A stretch of 64,000 nucleotides of DNA from Cupriavidus gilardii (GTDB lineage: Bacteria > Pseudomonadota > Gammaproteobacteria > Burkholderiales > Burkholderiaceae). The DNA is taken from positions 434,001 to 498,000 of the forward strand of contig NZ_VZOV01000002.1 of assembly GCF_008801915.1 (NCBI RefSeq), written 5' to 3'. Position numbers and translations under genes: made by a program. The notes under the pieces were generated by a model, which was not told where the DNA came from, did no database searches, and worked only from the letters and a program-made list of their open reading frames with translations. Positions 1 to 7,476 of this stretch are shown one piece after another. The stretch's first letter is position 1. Each line of letters starts with the position of its first letter.

Positions 1-133
1 GCTGGCAACCGAGCGCGATCTGCCGGATGGCTTCCTGCAGCCCGCCGGGCGGGTCCGGGAAATACGTCCGATACACGTGCAGCACCCGCAGCGGCCGCCG
101 CCCGCCCTTTGTCACGATGGAGGCGCCCATCAT
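1..133 (-). CDS. Glycosyltransferase family 4, N-terminal fragment (runs off left edge)
   Basis: Only the first 44 codons are in the window. They begin with two consecutive ATGs (131-133 and 128-130), 8 nt after the stop of the preceding glycosyltransferase gene, with a GAGG ribosome-binding site between. The visible residues include RVLHVYRTYFPDPPGGLQEA, which matches the usual opening of GT-B family 4 glycosyltransferases: a first beta strand followed by a Gly-Gly loop that contacts the sugar donor. It is probably the next enzyme of the polysaccharide operon. Donor and acceptor cannot be judged from this fragment. Confidence 0.75.
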   Translation of the reverse strand, partial: MMGASIVTKGGRRPLRVLHVYRTYFPDPPGGLQEAIRQIALGCQ

Positions 134-141
134 CGCAGGCC

Positions 142-1164
142 TCATAGCACCGCGGCCAGCGCGGCGGCGCTCGCCTCCACGTGGTGACCGCGCATCACGT
201 CGTCAAACGCTGCATCGCGGATCCGGTGCCGAAGCGCGCGGTCCCCGGCAAGGCGCTCGAGCGCGTCCACCCACTCCTGAAAGTCGTTGCCAACCAGCAG
301 CCCGGTGCGTTCCGGCACCACGCAACCCTGATAGATCGGTGCCGACGAATAGATGCCCGGGACGCGCGCGGTACCGTAGTTCAGATACTTGAAGGGGTTC
401 TTGCATGCGTTGAACTCGGCCGCCTCCACGTCCTCGCTGCCGCCCAGCGGAGTGATCGCGAACTGGTAGCGGCCTGAAACCAGCGCGCGCATGTAGTCCG
501 CATACGGCATCCGGTTTGTGAAATGCAGGAACGGCAACGAGAACATCTCCGGAAAGGGGTCGCCATAGAAGTCCAGCGCGTAGTCCGGATGACGCAGGAA
601 AAAGACCTGGAGCGCAGTCAGCAGCATGTCCTTCGCGCTCTGCATCTTCAGGAAGTCTGCGTTGGTGAAGACGATGCGCGGCGGCATCGCTTCTTCGACC
701 ACGCCCGCCGCATATTTCTCCACCCACATGCCGTTCGGCACCAGCACAGGTTCCGGCACATAGGGCCGGACCTTGTCGAGCAGGACGGTGTTCGCCACCG
801 TCACGACGTCGCACAGGGCGAGAATCTCGCGGATAAGCGCGACCTTGCTGTTGTGGGCCTGCGCACCGCTATAGCTCGGAAACGAAAAGATCCAGTCGTC
901 GATGTCGTAGACGACGCGCACGCCGCGGGCCCGGGCATGGCGGACAAGGTCAAGCGCGCGCTGAGAGCTGTGCTTGCTCAGGATCAGCACATCGGCCCAA
1001 TTGACGCCGTTGCGCGCCGCTTCGTCGTTCTCGGAAATCGCCGTGAAGACCAGCTGGCCGCGCGACTCCATGAACTCCAGCACCTCGGTGATACGGGCCG
1101 CGACGGATAACGACGGCACGCCCTGTGCCACATGCGATTCGCGATGCAAGGCGACGACCTTCAC
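142..1164 (-). CDS. Glycosyltransferase (GT-B fold, family 4-like)
   Basis: This 340-residue protein is probably a cytoplasmic sugar transferase of the polysaccharide operon. It opens with MKVVALHRESHVAQG. The middle has VVYDIDDWIFSFPS, a DIDD signature seen in several bacterial GT4 enzymes, and the C-terminal lobe has KNPFKYLNYGTARVPGIYS in the donor-binding position. The start chosen is the GTG at 1162-1164, which overlaps the stop of the upstream phosphatase gene as GTGA. A longer frame to 1251 would overlap that gene by about 90 nt and is less likely. Donor and linkage cannot be read from the sequence. Confidence 0.8.
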   Translation of the reverse strand: MKVVALHRESHVAQGVPSLSVAARITEVLEFMESRGQLVFTAISENDEAARNGVNWADVLILSKHSSQRALDLVRHARARGVRVVYDIDDWIFSFPSYSGAQAHNSKVALIREILALCDVVTVANTVLLDKVRPYVPEPVLVPNGMWVEKYAAGVVEEAMPPRIVFTNADFLKMQSAKDMLLTALQVFFLRHPDYALDFYGDPFPEMFSLPFLHFTNRMPYADYMRALVSGRYQFAITPLGGSEDVEAAEFNACKNPFKYLNYGTARVPGIYSSAPIYQGCVVPERTGLLVGNDFQEWVDALERLAGDRALRHRIRDAAFDDVMRGHHVEASAAALAAVL

Positions 1165-1799
1165 GATGCCGCCCTCCCCCGCGCGCCATGGATGGCGACC
1201 GGCAGGTTTTCCAGCGGACCCAGCGCGAAAGCAAGCAGGCGGCCATGCCATACATCATCGCCGCGCACCATTTCGATCGCCGACAGGCTGGCATGGGCCG
1301 GCAGGAAGGCCGGAAAGCGCTCCATCCCCACGCCGTGGATATGCTGCAGAATGCAGGAAATGGGGCCCGAATGGGCCACCACCATCAGGGCATCGACCGG
1401 CCGTGCCAATTGCTCGTCGAGCCAGCCCAGCACGCGCTGGTTCAGCGCGAGATGCGACTCGCCACCCGGATAGCGGTTGCCCGGATCGGCATAAAAGTCC
1501 GGACATTGCGCAAGAAAGCGAGCGAGCTGCCAGTCGGCAACTTCGCCGGCATCGGTCTCGCCCAACCGGGAGTCGACTTCCCAATCCGCGGCCGGCATCA
1601 GCAAGCGGGCAGTCTGCTGCGCGCGACACCACTGGCTGGTCATGTACCGATCGGCCACGATGCCGGCATGCGACAACCACGCCGCCATGCGCTGCGCCTG
1701 CGCGACCCCGATGGCGTCGAGCTCGTCGGCTGTGGTGCCGGTGACCAGCCCGGCATCGTTGGCCACGGAACGGCCATGGCGGACCAGATAGAGCATCAT
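1161..1799 (-). CDS. Histidine phosphatase family protein (phosphoglycerate-mutase-like)
   Basis: A 212-residue member of the histidine phosphatase superfamily. The phosphohistidine motif RHG lies at residues 7-9 (LYLVRHGRS) and the second catalytic His in VVAHSGPIS. An acidic GETDAGEVADW segment lies between them, where these enzymes place their acid/base. It overlaps its upstream neighbour by ATGA and its downstream neighbour by GTGA, so it is translationally tied to glycosyltransferase genes. That context suggests it acts on a sugar phosphate or a phosphorylated glycan during polysaccharide assembly, but the substrate is inferred from position only. It is not a typical GpmA-type mutase, which is longer. 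Confidence 0.85.
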   Translation of the reverse strand: MMLYLVRHGRSVANDAGLVTGTTADELDAIGVAQAQRMAAWLSHAGIVADRYMTSQWCRAQQTARLLMPAADWEVDSRLGETDAGEVADWQLARFLAQCPDFYADPGNRYPGGESHLALNQRVLGWLDEQLARPVDALMVVAHSGPISCILQHIHGVGMERFPAFLPAHASLSAIEMVRGDDVWHGRLLAFALGPLENLPVAIHGARGRAAS

Positions 1800-2764
1800 C
1801 TGGCAATGCTCCGCAGGATGTCGATCAGAGGATTGATGGCGCCGGGAAGGCAGAAGCGCCGCATGTCATCGACCAGCGAGGTAGTATCGGCGGGCAGCGC
1901 CAGCACCTGATCGACGGCAGCGGCGATGGCCTCGTCGCTAGCGGGATCGGCATAAACCGCATGATCGCCAAAGTGCTCGCGCGACCAGGCCGAATCGCTC
2001 AACAGCAGACGGCAGCCGGACAGGCCCGCCTCGATAGCGGACAGCCCCGGCGGCTCATGCGAGACCTCGATATAGAACAGCGCTTCCTGCAGCGCGCTGC
2101 GGACGATTTCAGACTTTTGCGGCAGTCCCTTGATGAACAGCACGTTGTCGCCGCCAGCCTCGCGACATTGGCGGAAGTACGCTTCCTCGCGGCTGCGGCC
2201 GACCAGCACCAGGGGAATGCCCTTTTCGCGCAACACGCGAATCGCGGCCAGCTGGTTCTTGTTCGGCTCGATCACGCCGAACCAGATCGCGTAGCGATCC
2301 AGACCATACAGGCTGCGGAACAGGCCTTGTGGCGCTCGTTTGATGTAGGCAGCGTCGGCACCGACCGTGACGCGGTGCTCCTTCTCGGCCGGCAGGCGGA
2401 AGCGCTCGCGGAAGTGCGCGAGTTCTGCGTCCGACTTGAAGATCACCGCGTCGGCGAGATCGACATGCCGATTGACCAGGTCGACCGGCGCGTTGCCGAT
2501 GTCCCGGACCCACAGATTGGGCCACAGTGCCACCGGCTTGCCGGTCGCCTTCAATTCCTGCAGCAACTCGATACCGCCTCCGTGCACCGAAAAATGCAGC
2601 ACGACATCGTAGTTGTCCATGTCCCTGGAATAAGGACCGTAGATGTCGACGATCAGACCGCGCTGCTTCAGGCTGTCGGCCACCGAGAAGATTTCGTACT
2701 CGCCGCCGCCACGCACCAGAAACGCCTGGTGGTAGGTGGTGATCAATACACGAGGATCGGACAA
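1796..2764 (-). CDS. Glycosyltransferase family 4 protein
   Basis: A 322-residue GT-B glycosyltransferase. The N-terminus has VLITTYHQAF and the glycine loop RGGGEYE. The C-terminal lobe carries the EX7E donor motif in EPPGLSAIEAGLSG and then YADPASDEAIAAAV. The start is a TTG at 2762-2764, 12 nt after the previous stop (TAG), with no ATG nearby. Its stop overlaps the phosphatase start as ATGA. In layout, loop sequences and C-terminal wording it resembles the protein at 10725-11717, so the two look like diverged paralogues. Substrate unknown. Confidence 0.82.
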   Translation of the reverse strand: MSDPRVLITTYHQAFLVRGGGEYEIFSVADSLKQRGLIVDIYGPYSRDMDNYDVVLHFSVHGGGIELLQELKATGKPVALWPNLWVRDIGNAPVDLVNRHVDLADAVIFKSDAELAHFRERFRLPAEKEHRVTVGADAAYIKRAPQGLFRSLYGLDRYAIWFGVIEPNKNQLAAIRVLREKGIPLVLVGRSREEAYFRQCREAGGDNVLFIKGLPQKSEIVRSALQEALFYIEVSHEPPGLSAIEAGLSGCRLLLSDSAWSREHFGDHAVYADPASDEAIAAAVDQVLALPADTTSLVDDMRRFCLPGAINPLIDILRSIAR

Positions 2765-2776
2765 GATGATATCCAG

Positions 2777-3826
2777 CTAGAAGTTGTTGGCCTGGCGCGG
2801 CACCGACAGCACAGCGGCGAGGGCCTTGTCGTCGGCCTGCGCCAGCACGGCCGCCGCGCGCCGCTTTCCGGCTTCGATCATGGCGGCACGGCGCCCCGGG
2901 TCGCGATGCATCTGCAGGATCGCCGTGCGTGCCTCCTCCAGACGGTCGAACGAGACGGTGGCATCGGCGCCGACCTCGCTCGCGGCAGTACCGGAGCGCA
3001 CGAAGGTCGGCACGCCCAGATGCATGGCCTCGAGCACGGGCACGCAAAACCCTTCGTGCTGGCTGACGGACAGCATGGCGCCGGCGCGGTCGAAGCGCGC
3101 GAACAGGCTTTCGTCATCGATCATCCCGGTGATCTCGACGTGCTCGGCCACGCCGCATTGCGCCGCGCGCTCGCTCAGGAAAGCGAGATAGACGCCGTTG
3201 GGCGCGCTGCCGACGATTTCAAGCTTGGCGTCGACACCGCTTTCCCGGACCATCGCCAGGATCTCGATCGCATCCTCGACCCGCTTGTGCGGAACGACCC
3301 GTCCCACCACGAGCAGCGTCAATGGGCCGGTGCGGTCGGCTCGCCCGGCAGGGACATGCCGGAACAGCGGCATATCCGGCCATACCGGCGGAATCACCAG
3401 AATCTCGTCGGCCCGCAGATGCGGCGCGAGCGATGCCGCAGTCAGCCGGGAATTGGCCATCACCAGATCGAACTGCCGCAGCAGCGGATACTGCTCCAGC
3501 GAGCGTGCGCACAGATCCGCGGTGACGGGCTCGAATTCGCGCAGCAGCTCTGGCTCCGTCACGCCGTGGAAGTAGCACAGTTTGCGATTTCCCAGCGCGA
3601 GCAGGCGCTCGAGCATCGGGTCGTAAATCGAATAGCTGACCAGCAGCGTATCTTGCGGCTGAATCTGCTCGAACAGCATGTCCAGCGGCTCGACGTCGCC
3701 CGTGAAGTGTTTCGCGCAGGCGCGCGCCGGGATGCCCAGTCGCTCGGCGGCGCGGGCAATACCGAGGCAGTGATTGCCCACGGCGTCGCCGATGTGGATG
3801 TCCGGTGCGGCGATGAATAGCGTCAT
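2777..3826 (-). CDS. Glycosyltransferase family 4 protein
   Basis: A 349-residue GT4-type glycosyltransferase. It begins MTLFIAAPDIHIGDAVGNH. The hinge has LLVVGRVVPHKRVEDAIE, the usual opening of the second Rossmann lobe with the phosphate-binding K-R. The donor motif is EGFCVPVLEAMHLGVPTF (EX7E intact). The ATG at 3824-3826 overlaps the stop of the preceding giant glycosyltransferase gene as ATGA, which rules out the much longer open frame to 4306. It ends 12 nt before the next TTG start. It probably adds one sugar of the repeat unit, with unknown donor. Confidence 0.85.
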   Translation of the reverse strand: MTLFIAAPDIHIGDAVGNHCLGIARAAERLGIPARACAKHFTGDVEPLDMLFEQIQPQDTLLVSYSIYDPMLERLLALGNRKLCYFHGVTEPELLREFEPVTADLCARSLEQYPLLRQFDLVMANSRLTAASLAPHLRADEILVIPPVWPDMPLFRHVPAGRADRTGPLTLLVVGRVVPHKRVEDAIEILAMVRESGVDAKLEIVGSAPNGVYLAFLSERAAQCGVAEHVEITGMIDDESLFARFDRAGAMLSVSQHEGFCVPVLEAMHLGVPTFVRSGTAASEVGADATVSFDRLEEARTAILQMHRDPGRRAAMIEAGKRRAAAVLAQADDKALAAVLSVPRQANNF

Positions 3827-6800
3827 GCGCCCTCCTTGCTCGCTGCGTTCAGTTGCTGCAGCCGTTCGAGATAGTTGCGCCCCACCGCTTCCGGCGAATA
3901 GTGGGCCAGCACGAAGTGCTTGCCCGCCAGCGCACGCTGCCGGCGCTCGCCTTCGTCCTCGACACAGCGCCGCATCTGCGACGCCGCCGACTCGACGTCG
4001 GCATCCCACCAATGCTGACCGTCCGCGAATGCATACTCGCCGGCACCAACTGCGATGGCTTCGCCACCGACCATGAAGGCCGTGGTGTCGTTGGTAAAGT
4101 CCGTGTTGCCCGAGAACGCCGATACGATTACCGGCTTCTCCAGCAGCATGGCTTCGGCGATATTGCGGCCAAAGCCCTCGGCACGATGCAGCGACACGAA
4201 GCAATCGCAGACGGATTGCAGCCCGATCACCGCTTCGCGCGCAATGGCTTCGGAGATGATGGAGACACGCGGATCGTCGCGGCACAGCGCCAGCACATCG
4301 TCCCATTGGCTCGGCGCACTGCCCATGTTCATCGTCTTGAACAGCAGGTGAACACCGCCGGTGCCGGGCGGGAACGCCCGCTGGAACGCCTTGATCACCG
4401 CCAGCGGATTCTTGCGATGGACGCTGGAATTGCCGTCCAGGATATTGAGGAAGACGAACGCGTCCTCAGGCAGGCCGAACTCTGCCCTGGTGTAGGCACG
4501 GCTCAACGGCGGCAACGCGACTGCCATCGGCATGACAAGCACTGGCTTGTCGGTGGCACCGCGCATTGCCTCGGCGGTGAAACGGGTACTCGACCAGATT
4601 TCGTCGACGAGTTCCAGCGCCAGCTCCATGCCGCGGGGGTAAGCCGGCAACTCCCACTGCCAGCAGCCGATGTTGTAGCGGTCGCCGAACAGTTTTTCGC
4701 CGGTGGCGCCCAGCAGCCGGATCGTCTCGTAATGGGGCAGAAACACGAGATTGGTGTTGTACAGCGGCGCGTCCACCTCATAGGCACGCAGAGACAGGTC
4801 CTGCTGGCGTGCGCCGATCGCCAGCGGGATAGCGGGCACGCACAGGTCCATATCGACGTGCCGCAGCGCCAGCGATGCCATTCTGACGTCCTCGCCGATC
4901 CCCAGTTCGCCGCGCCCGAAGCCCACGATATTGACGCCCCCGCGCAGGAACTTGCCGGTTGTCCCGCCGTGCGGCGGACGCCGGATTTCATGCGTCGGCG
5001 GCTCTTCGTCCTCGATATGCAGGCGCAGCTCGTACTTGCCGAAGTTGAACAGCCACAAGTTCAGCGCCAGGCGGCCTTCGGCCGTGCCGGTGTCGAACGC
5101 GTCCCGCAGGTCGGACCGTTGGGCATAGGCCGCTGCGGCGAGCGGATGCACTACGTCGCGCTCGTTGCCGGGCTGCGTCGGGTCGGAGATGCCGAGTGTT
5201 GCGTCGGTGGGCAGCAGCGCGCGGGGAACCGCGCCGCGCAGCAGTTGCTCGCTCCACCATGCCACCAGTTCACCGCGGCCCTCAGCCTGCTCCAGGGCCT
5301 TGTCGGTACCCGGCCCGCCGGCCAGCGCCGTGTACAGCGCCCGCATCGCCCGCGTAATGGGAACCTGCTGGTCCTGCGTCACGGTGGCGTCGGGCTGCTG
5401 CAGCTGGTCTCGGGAGATCAGCTGGGCCAGAAACGCGTTGCCCGGCACCTCGCGAATCCACCACGAGACAAAGGCCGCGCGCCCTTCCCTGTCCGCCAGA
5501 TCGGCAAATTCGCGCAGATCGTCGCGGGCAGCGTGCAAGGCCTGCATGCCCCGCGTAATCGGCAGAGGCGCATCCTGCGCGATATCGCGCGCCAGCTCAT
5601 GATAGAACGCGATTGGCAGGAAGCCGTCGAATGCCGGTGTTCCGGCGCCCTCGCGGATCCACCATTGGATCAGCTTGCCCCTGCCTTCGGGCGTGGCCAG
5701 ATCGATCTGGTCGCGCAGATCCGTGCGCGCCTTGCAGACGGCATGCAGGCCCTTGGTAATGGGCAGAAGTGCGTCCTGCACGATCGCCGGGTCGACGGCC
5801 GCATACTCCTCAGGCCGCACGATGCAGATGGGTTGGGCTTCGTGGCGGCCGTCCAGCACCCACCACGACACGAGCCGCTCGCGCCCTTCGCGCGTGGCGG
5901 TATCCATGTCCCGCAAGTCCTGCCGCGCTACCCTGAGTGCCAGCAAACCGCGCGTCAGCGGAATGGCGGCATCCTGCTGGACCTGAGTGCACACCTCCGC
6001 GTACAGCGCCGCGGGCATGCACGTCCTCAGCGAAGGATCGTGGATCCCCTCGAGCATCCACCAGGAAAGTAGCGTACGCCGCCCGGCCTCGGTCGACAGA
6101 TCCGCCTGCTCGCGCAAATCGTCGCGAGCCTCGCATAGCGCGTGCAAGCCGCAGGTGATGGGCAGGGGCTGGTCCTGCACCACGGTTTCGTCGACGCGCG
6201 CGTACATGTCGTCGCGCATGAAGCCGACGTAGCGCGCATCGCGCAGTCCTTCCAGCAACCACCATGACACCAGACCGTGCCTGCCGCCGCGGGTGGCCAG
6301 ATCGAACGAGGCACGCAGATCGTCGCGCGCAAGATAGATGGCATGCAGGCCGCGCGTCAGCGGCAGCCAGCCGTCCTGCGGCAGCGTGGTATCGGGGCGC
6401 GCCAGCCAGTCGCGCTGTTCGCCATCGATCGCGACGCCCTGGTTCAGGTGGATGGCGGCGCAGTGCAGCGGATCGTCGAGATCGAACTGGGACCGCAGCA
6501 CACGATTGCCCAGCCACAGCGCCTCGAGCACCGGAGTGCGGCCGAACGGCGTCTCGCTCTTCTGCCGCCGCTGGAACAGCGTCGCCAGACTGCGGTAATG
6601 CCGATGGTCGGAGAGATCCAGGCTGCGCTCGACGATGGGGTTGTCGAACAGATACCGGTTGCGTTCCTGCACCTGCTGGATTTCGTCCGGGATGCTGCCG
6701 GCGTCCTGCTCGAGCCCACGGGAATGCAGCCACGTATAGTCGACAATGCGAGCGCCGGTCTCGCGCAGCCGCATCGACAGCGCATGTTCGTCGACTATCG

Positions 6801-7476
6801 AGATTGCCTTCGCCTGAAAGCGCTGCAGGTTCTGCGGCGACAGTTCGAACACCGAATGCCATTTGCCGTGCGGCAGACCATCGCCGGTCAGCCATTCGAG
6901 CAGATAGGACTGGTAGTTCGCCGACAAGGGCGCGTCTTCACGGAAGGGGCGGTCGGACGAAGGCGCGAACAGCGCCTCCGCGCCAAACCGGCCGACGAAG
7001 CTGCCAAGCTTGCGAATGCGCTCGGGGACCGCAATCAGGAACTTGGAACAGCCCCACGTCTGGAAACTGCGTCCGAACTGCCGCACTGCGTCGGGATAGG
7101 CATCGATATGCGCCAGCACGACATCGTCGTGGCTCGCCGCATAGTCGAACATCTGCCGATTGATGTACGGATAGAAGCCGTTGTACTCGTTCTCGAACGC
7201 CGACGTCACGATATGTACGAGATCGTACCCGTCCAGCAAAGCGGGAAAGCGCGCCAGCGCGGTGTCCCAGCCGCTGAATTCGCGGCGCGAGTTGTCGCCG
7301 CCGATCATGACGATGTTCGGACCGAGGCTGACCGTCAGGTCCGTGGGCAGCGCCGTGTCGATCAGGACCGCATCGTAGTCGAGCCCTTCGATGCGCTGGT
7401 ACAGCTGGCACAGCCGCTTGAATGCGCCCTGGTAGTCGGCATCGCCGTAGCGGACGAACAAGGTAAGCAGCTTCAT
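3823..7476 (-). CDS. Giant glycosyltransferase with seven internal WW repeats
   Basis: A 1217-residue, three-part protein. Residues 1-300 form an N-terminal domain I cannot place securely; it may be a sugar-transferase or nucleotide-sugar fold. Residues 371-821 hold about seven tandem repeats of ~67 residues, each with the pattern PITRGLHAL..ARDDLR..xDLAT.EGR..LVSWW.LEG. Residues 845-1217 are a GT4-type glycosyltransferase, with GFGRGELGIGEDVR at the donor loop and HRAEGFGRNIAEAM as the EX7E motif (E1100, E1108). The ATG at 7474-7476 overlaps the previous stop as ATGA. It is far longer than ordinary GT4 enzymes (350-420 residues). The repeats may act as a scaffold or length-measuring spacer, but that is inference. 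Confidence 0.82.
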   Translation of the reverse strand: MKLLTLFVRYGDADYQGAFKRLCQLYQRIEGLDYDAVLIDTALPTDLTVSLGPNIVMIGGDNSRREFSGWDTALARFPALLDGYDLVHIVTSAFENEYNGFYPYINRQMFDYAASHDDVVLAHIDAYPDAVRQFGRSFQTWGCSKFLIAVPERIRKLGSFVGRFGAEALFAPSSDRPFREDAPLSANYQSYLLEWLTGDGLPHGKWHSVFELSPQNLQRFQAKAISIVDEHALSMRLRETGARIVDYTWLHSRGLEQDAGSIPDEIQQVQERNRYLFDNPIVERSLDLSDHRHYRSLATLFQRRQKSETPFGRTPVLEALWLGNRVLRSQFDLDDPLHCAAIHLNQGVAIDGEQRDWLARPDTTLPQDGWLPLTRGLHAIYLARDDLRASFDLATRGGRHGLVSWWLLEGLRDARYVGFMRDDMYARVDETVVQDQPLPITCGLHALCEARDDLREQADLSTEAGRRTLLSWWMLEGIHDPSLRTCMPAALYAEVCTQVQQDAAIPLTRGLLALRVARQDLRDMDTATREGRERLVSWWVLDGRHEAQPICIVRPEEYAAVDPAIVQDALLPITKGLHAVCKARTDLRDQIDLATPEGRGKLIQWWIREGAGTPAFDGFLPIAFYHELARDIAQDAPLPITRGMQALHAARDDLREFADLADREGRAAFVSWWIREVPGNAFLAQLISRDQLQQPDATVTQDQQVPITRAMRALYTALAGGPGTDKALEQAEGRGELVAWWSEQLLRGAVPRALLPTDATLGISDPTQPGNERDVVHPLAAAAYAQRSDLRDAFDTGTAEGRLALNLWLFNFGKYELRLHIEDEEPPTHEIRRPPHGGTTGKFLRGGVNIVGFGRGELGIGEDVRMASLALRHVDMDLCVPAIPLAIGARQQDLSLRAYEVDAPLYNTNLVFLPHYETIRLLGATGEKLFGDRYNIGCWQWELPAYPRGMELALELVDEIWSSTRFTAEAMRGATDKPVLVMPMAVALPPLSRAYTRAEFGLPEDAFVFLNILDGNSSVHRKNPLAVIKAFQRAFPPGTGGVHLLFKTMNMGSAPSQWDDVLALCRDDPRVSIISEAIAREAVIGLQSVCDCFVSLHRAEGFGRNIAEAMLLEKPVIVSAFSGNTDFTNDTTAFMVGGEAIAVGAGEYAFADGQHWWDADVESAASQMRRCVEDEGERRQRALAGKHFVLAHYSPEAVGRNYLERLQQLNAASKEGA
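5014..6366 (-). repeat. Seven in-frame ~200-bp repeats inside the giant glycosyltransferase gene
   Basis: Units start at residues 371, 438, 505, 571, 638, 705 and about 776 of the 1217-residue protein, so the period is 66-67 residues except for a longer sixth unit. Each has PITRG or a variant, then ARDDLR, DLATxEGR and a Trp-Trp pair at 405, 472, 538, 605, 672 and 740. The seventh keeps RSDLRDAFDTGTAEGR but has LWLF in place of SWW. A weaker eighth unit may precede them at residues 312-351. The units differ clearly at protein level, so the amplification is old. Similar RPDLxxAF-EGRxxFLxW modules occur in other large bacterial glycosyltransferases, as I recall the family. Confidence 0.9.

Noticed and set aside
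3829-4306. N-terminal extension of the glycosyltransferase at 2777-3826
   Set aside because: The frame stays open but overlaps the giant glycosyltransferase gene; the ATG overlapping the upstream stop (ATGA) and the family N-terminus MTLFIAAPDIHIG mark the real start.
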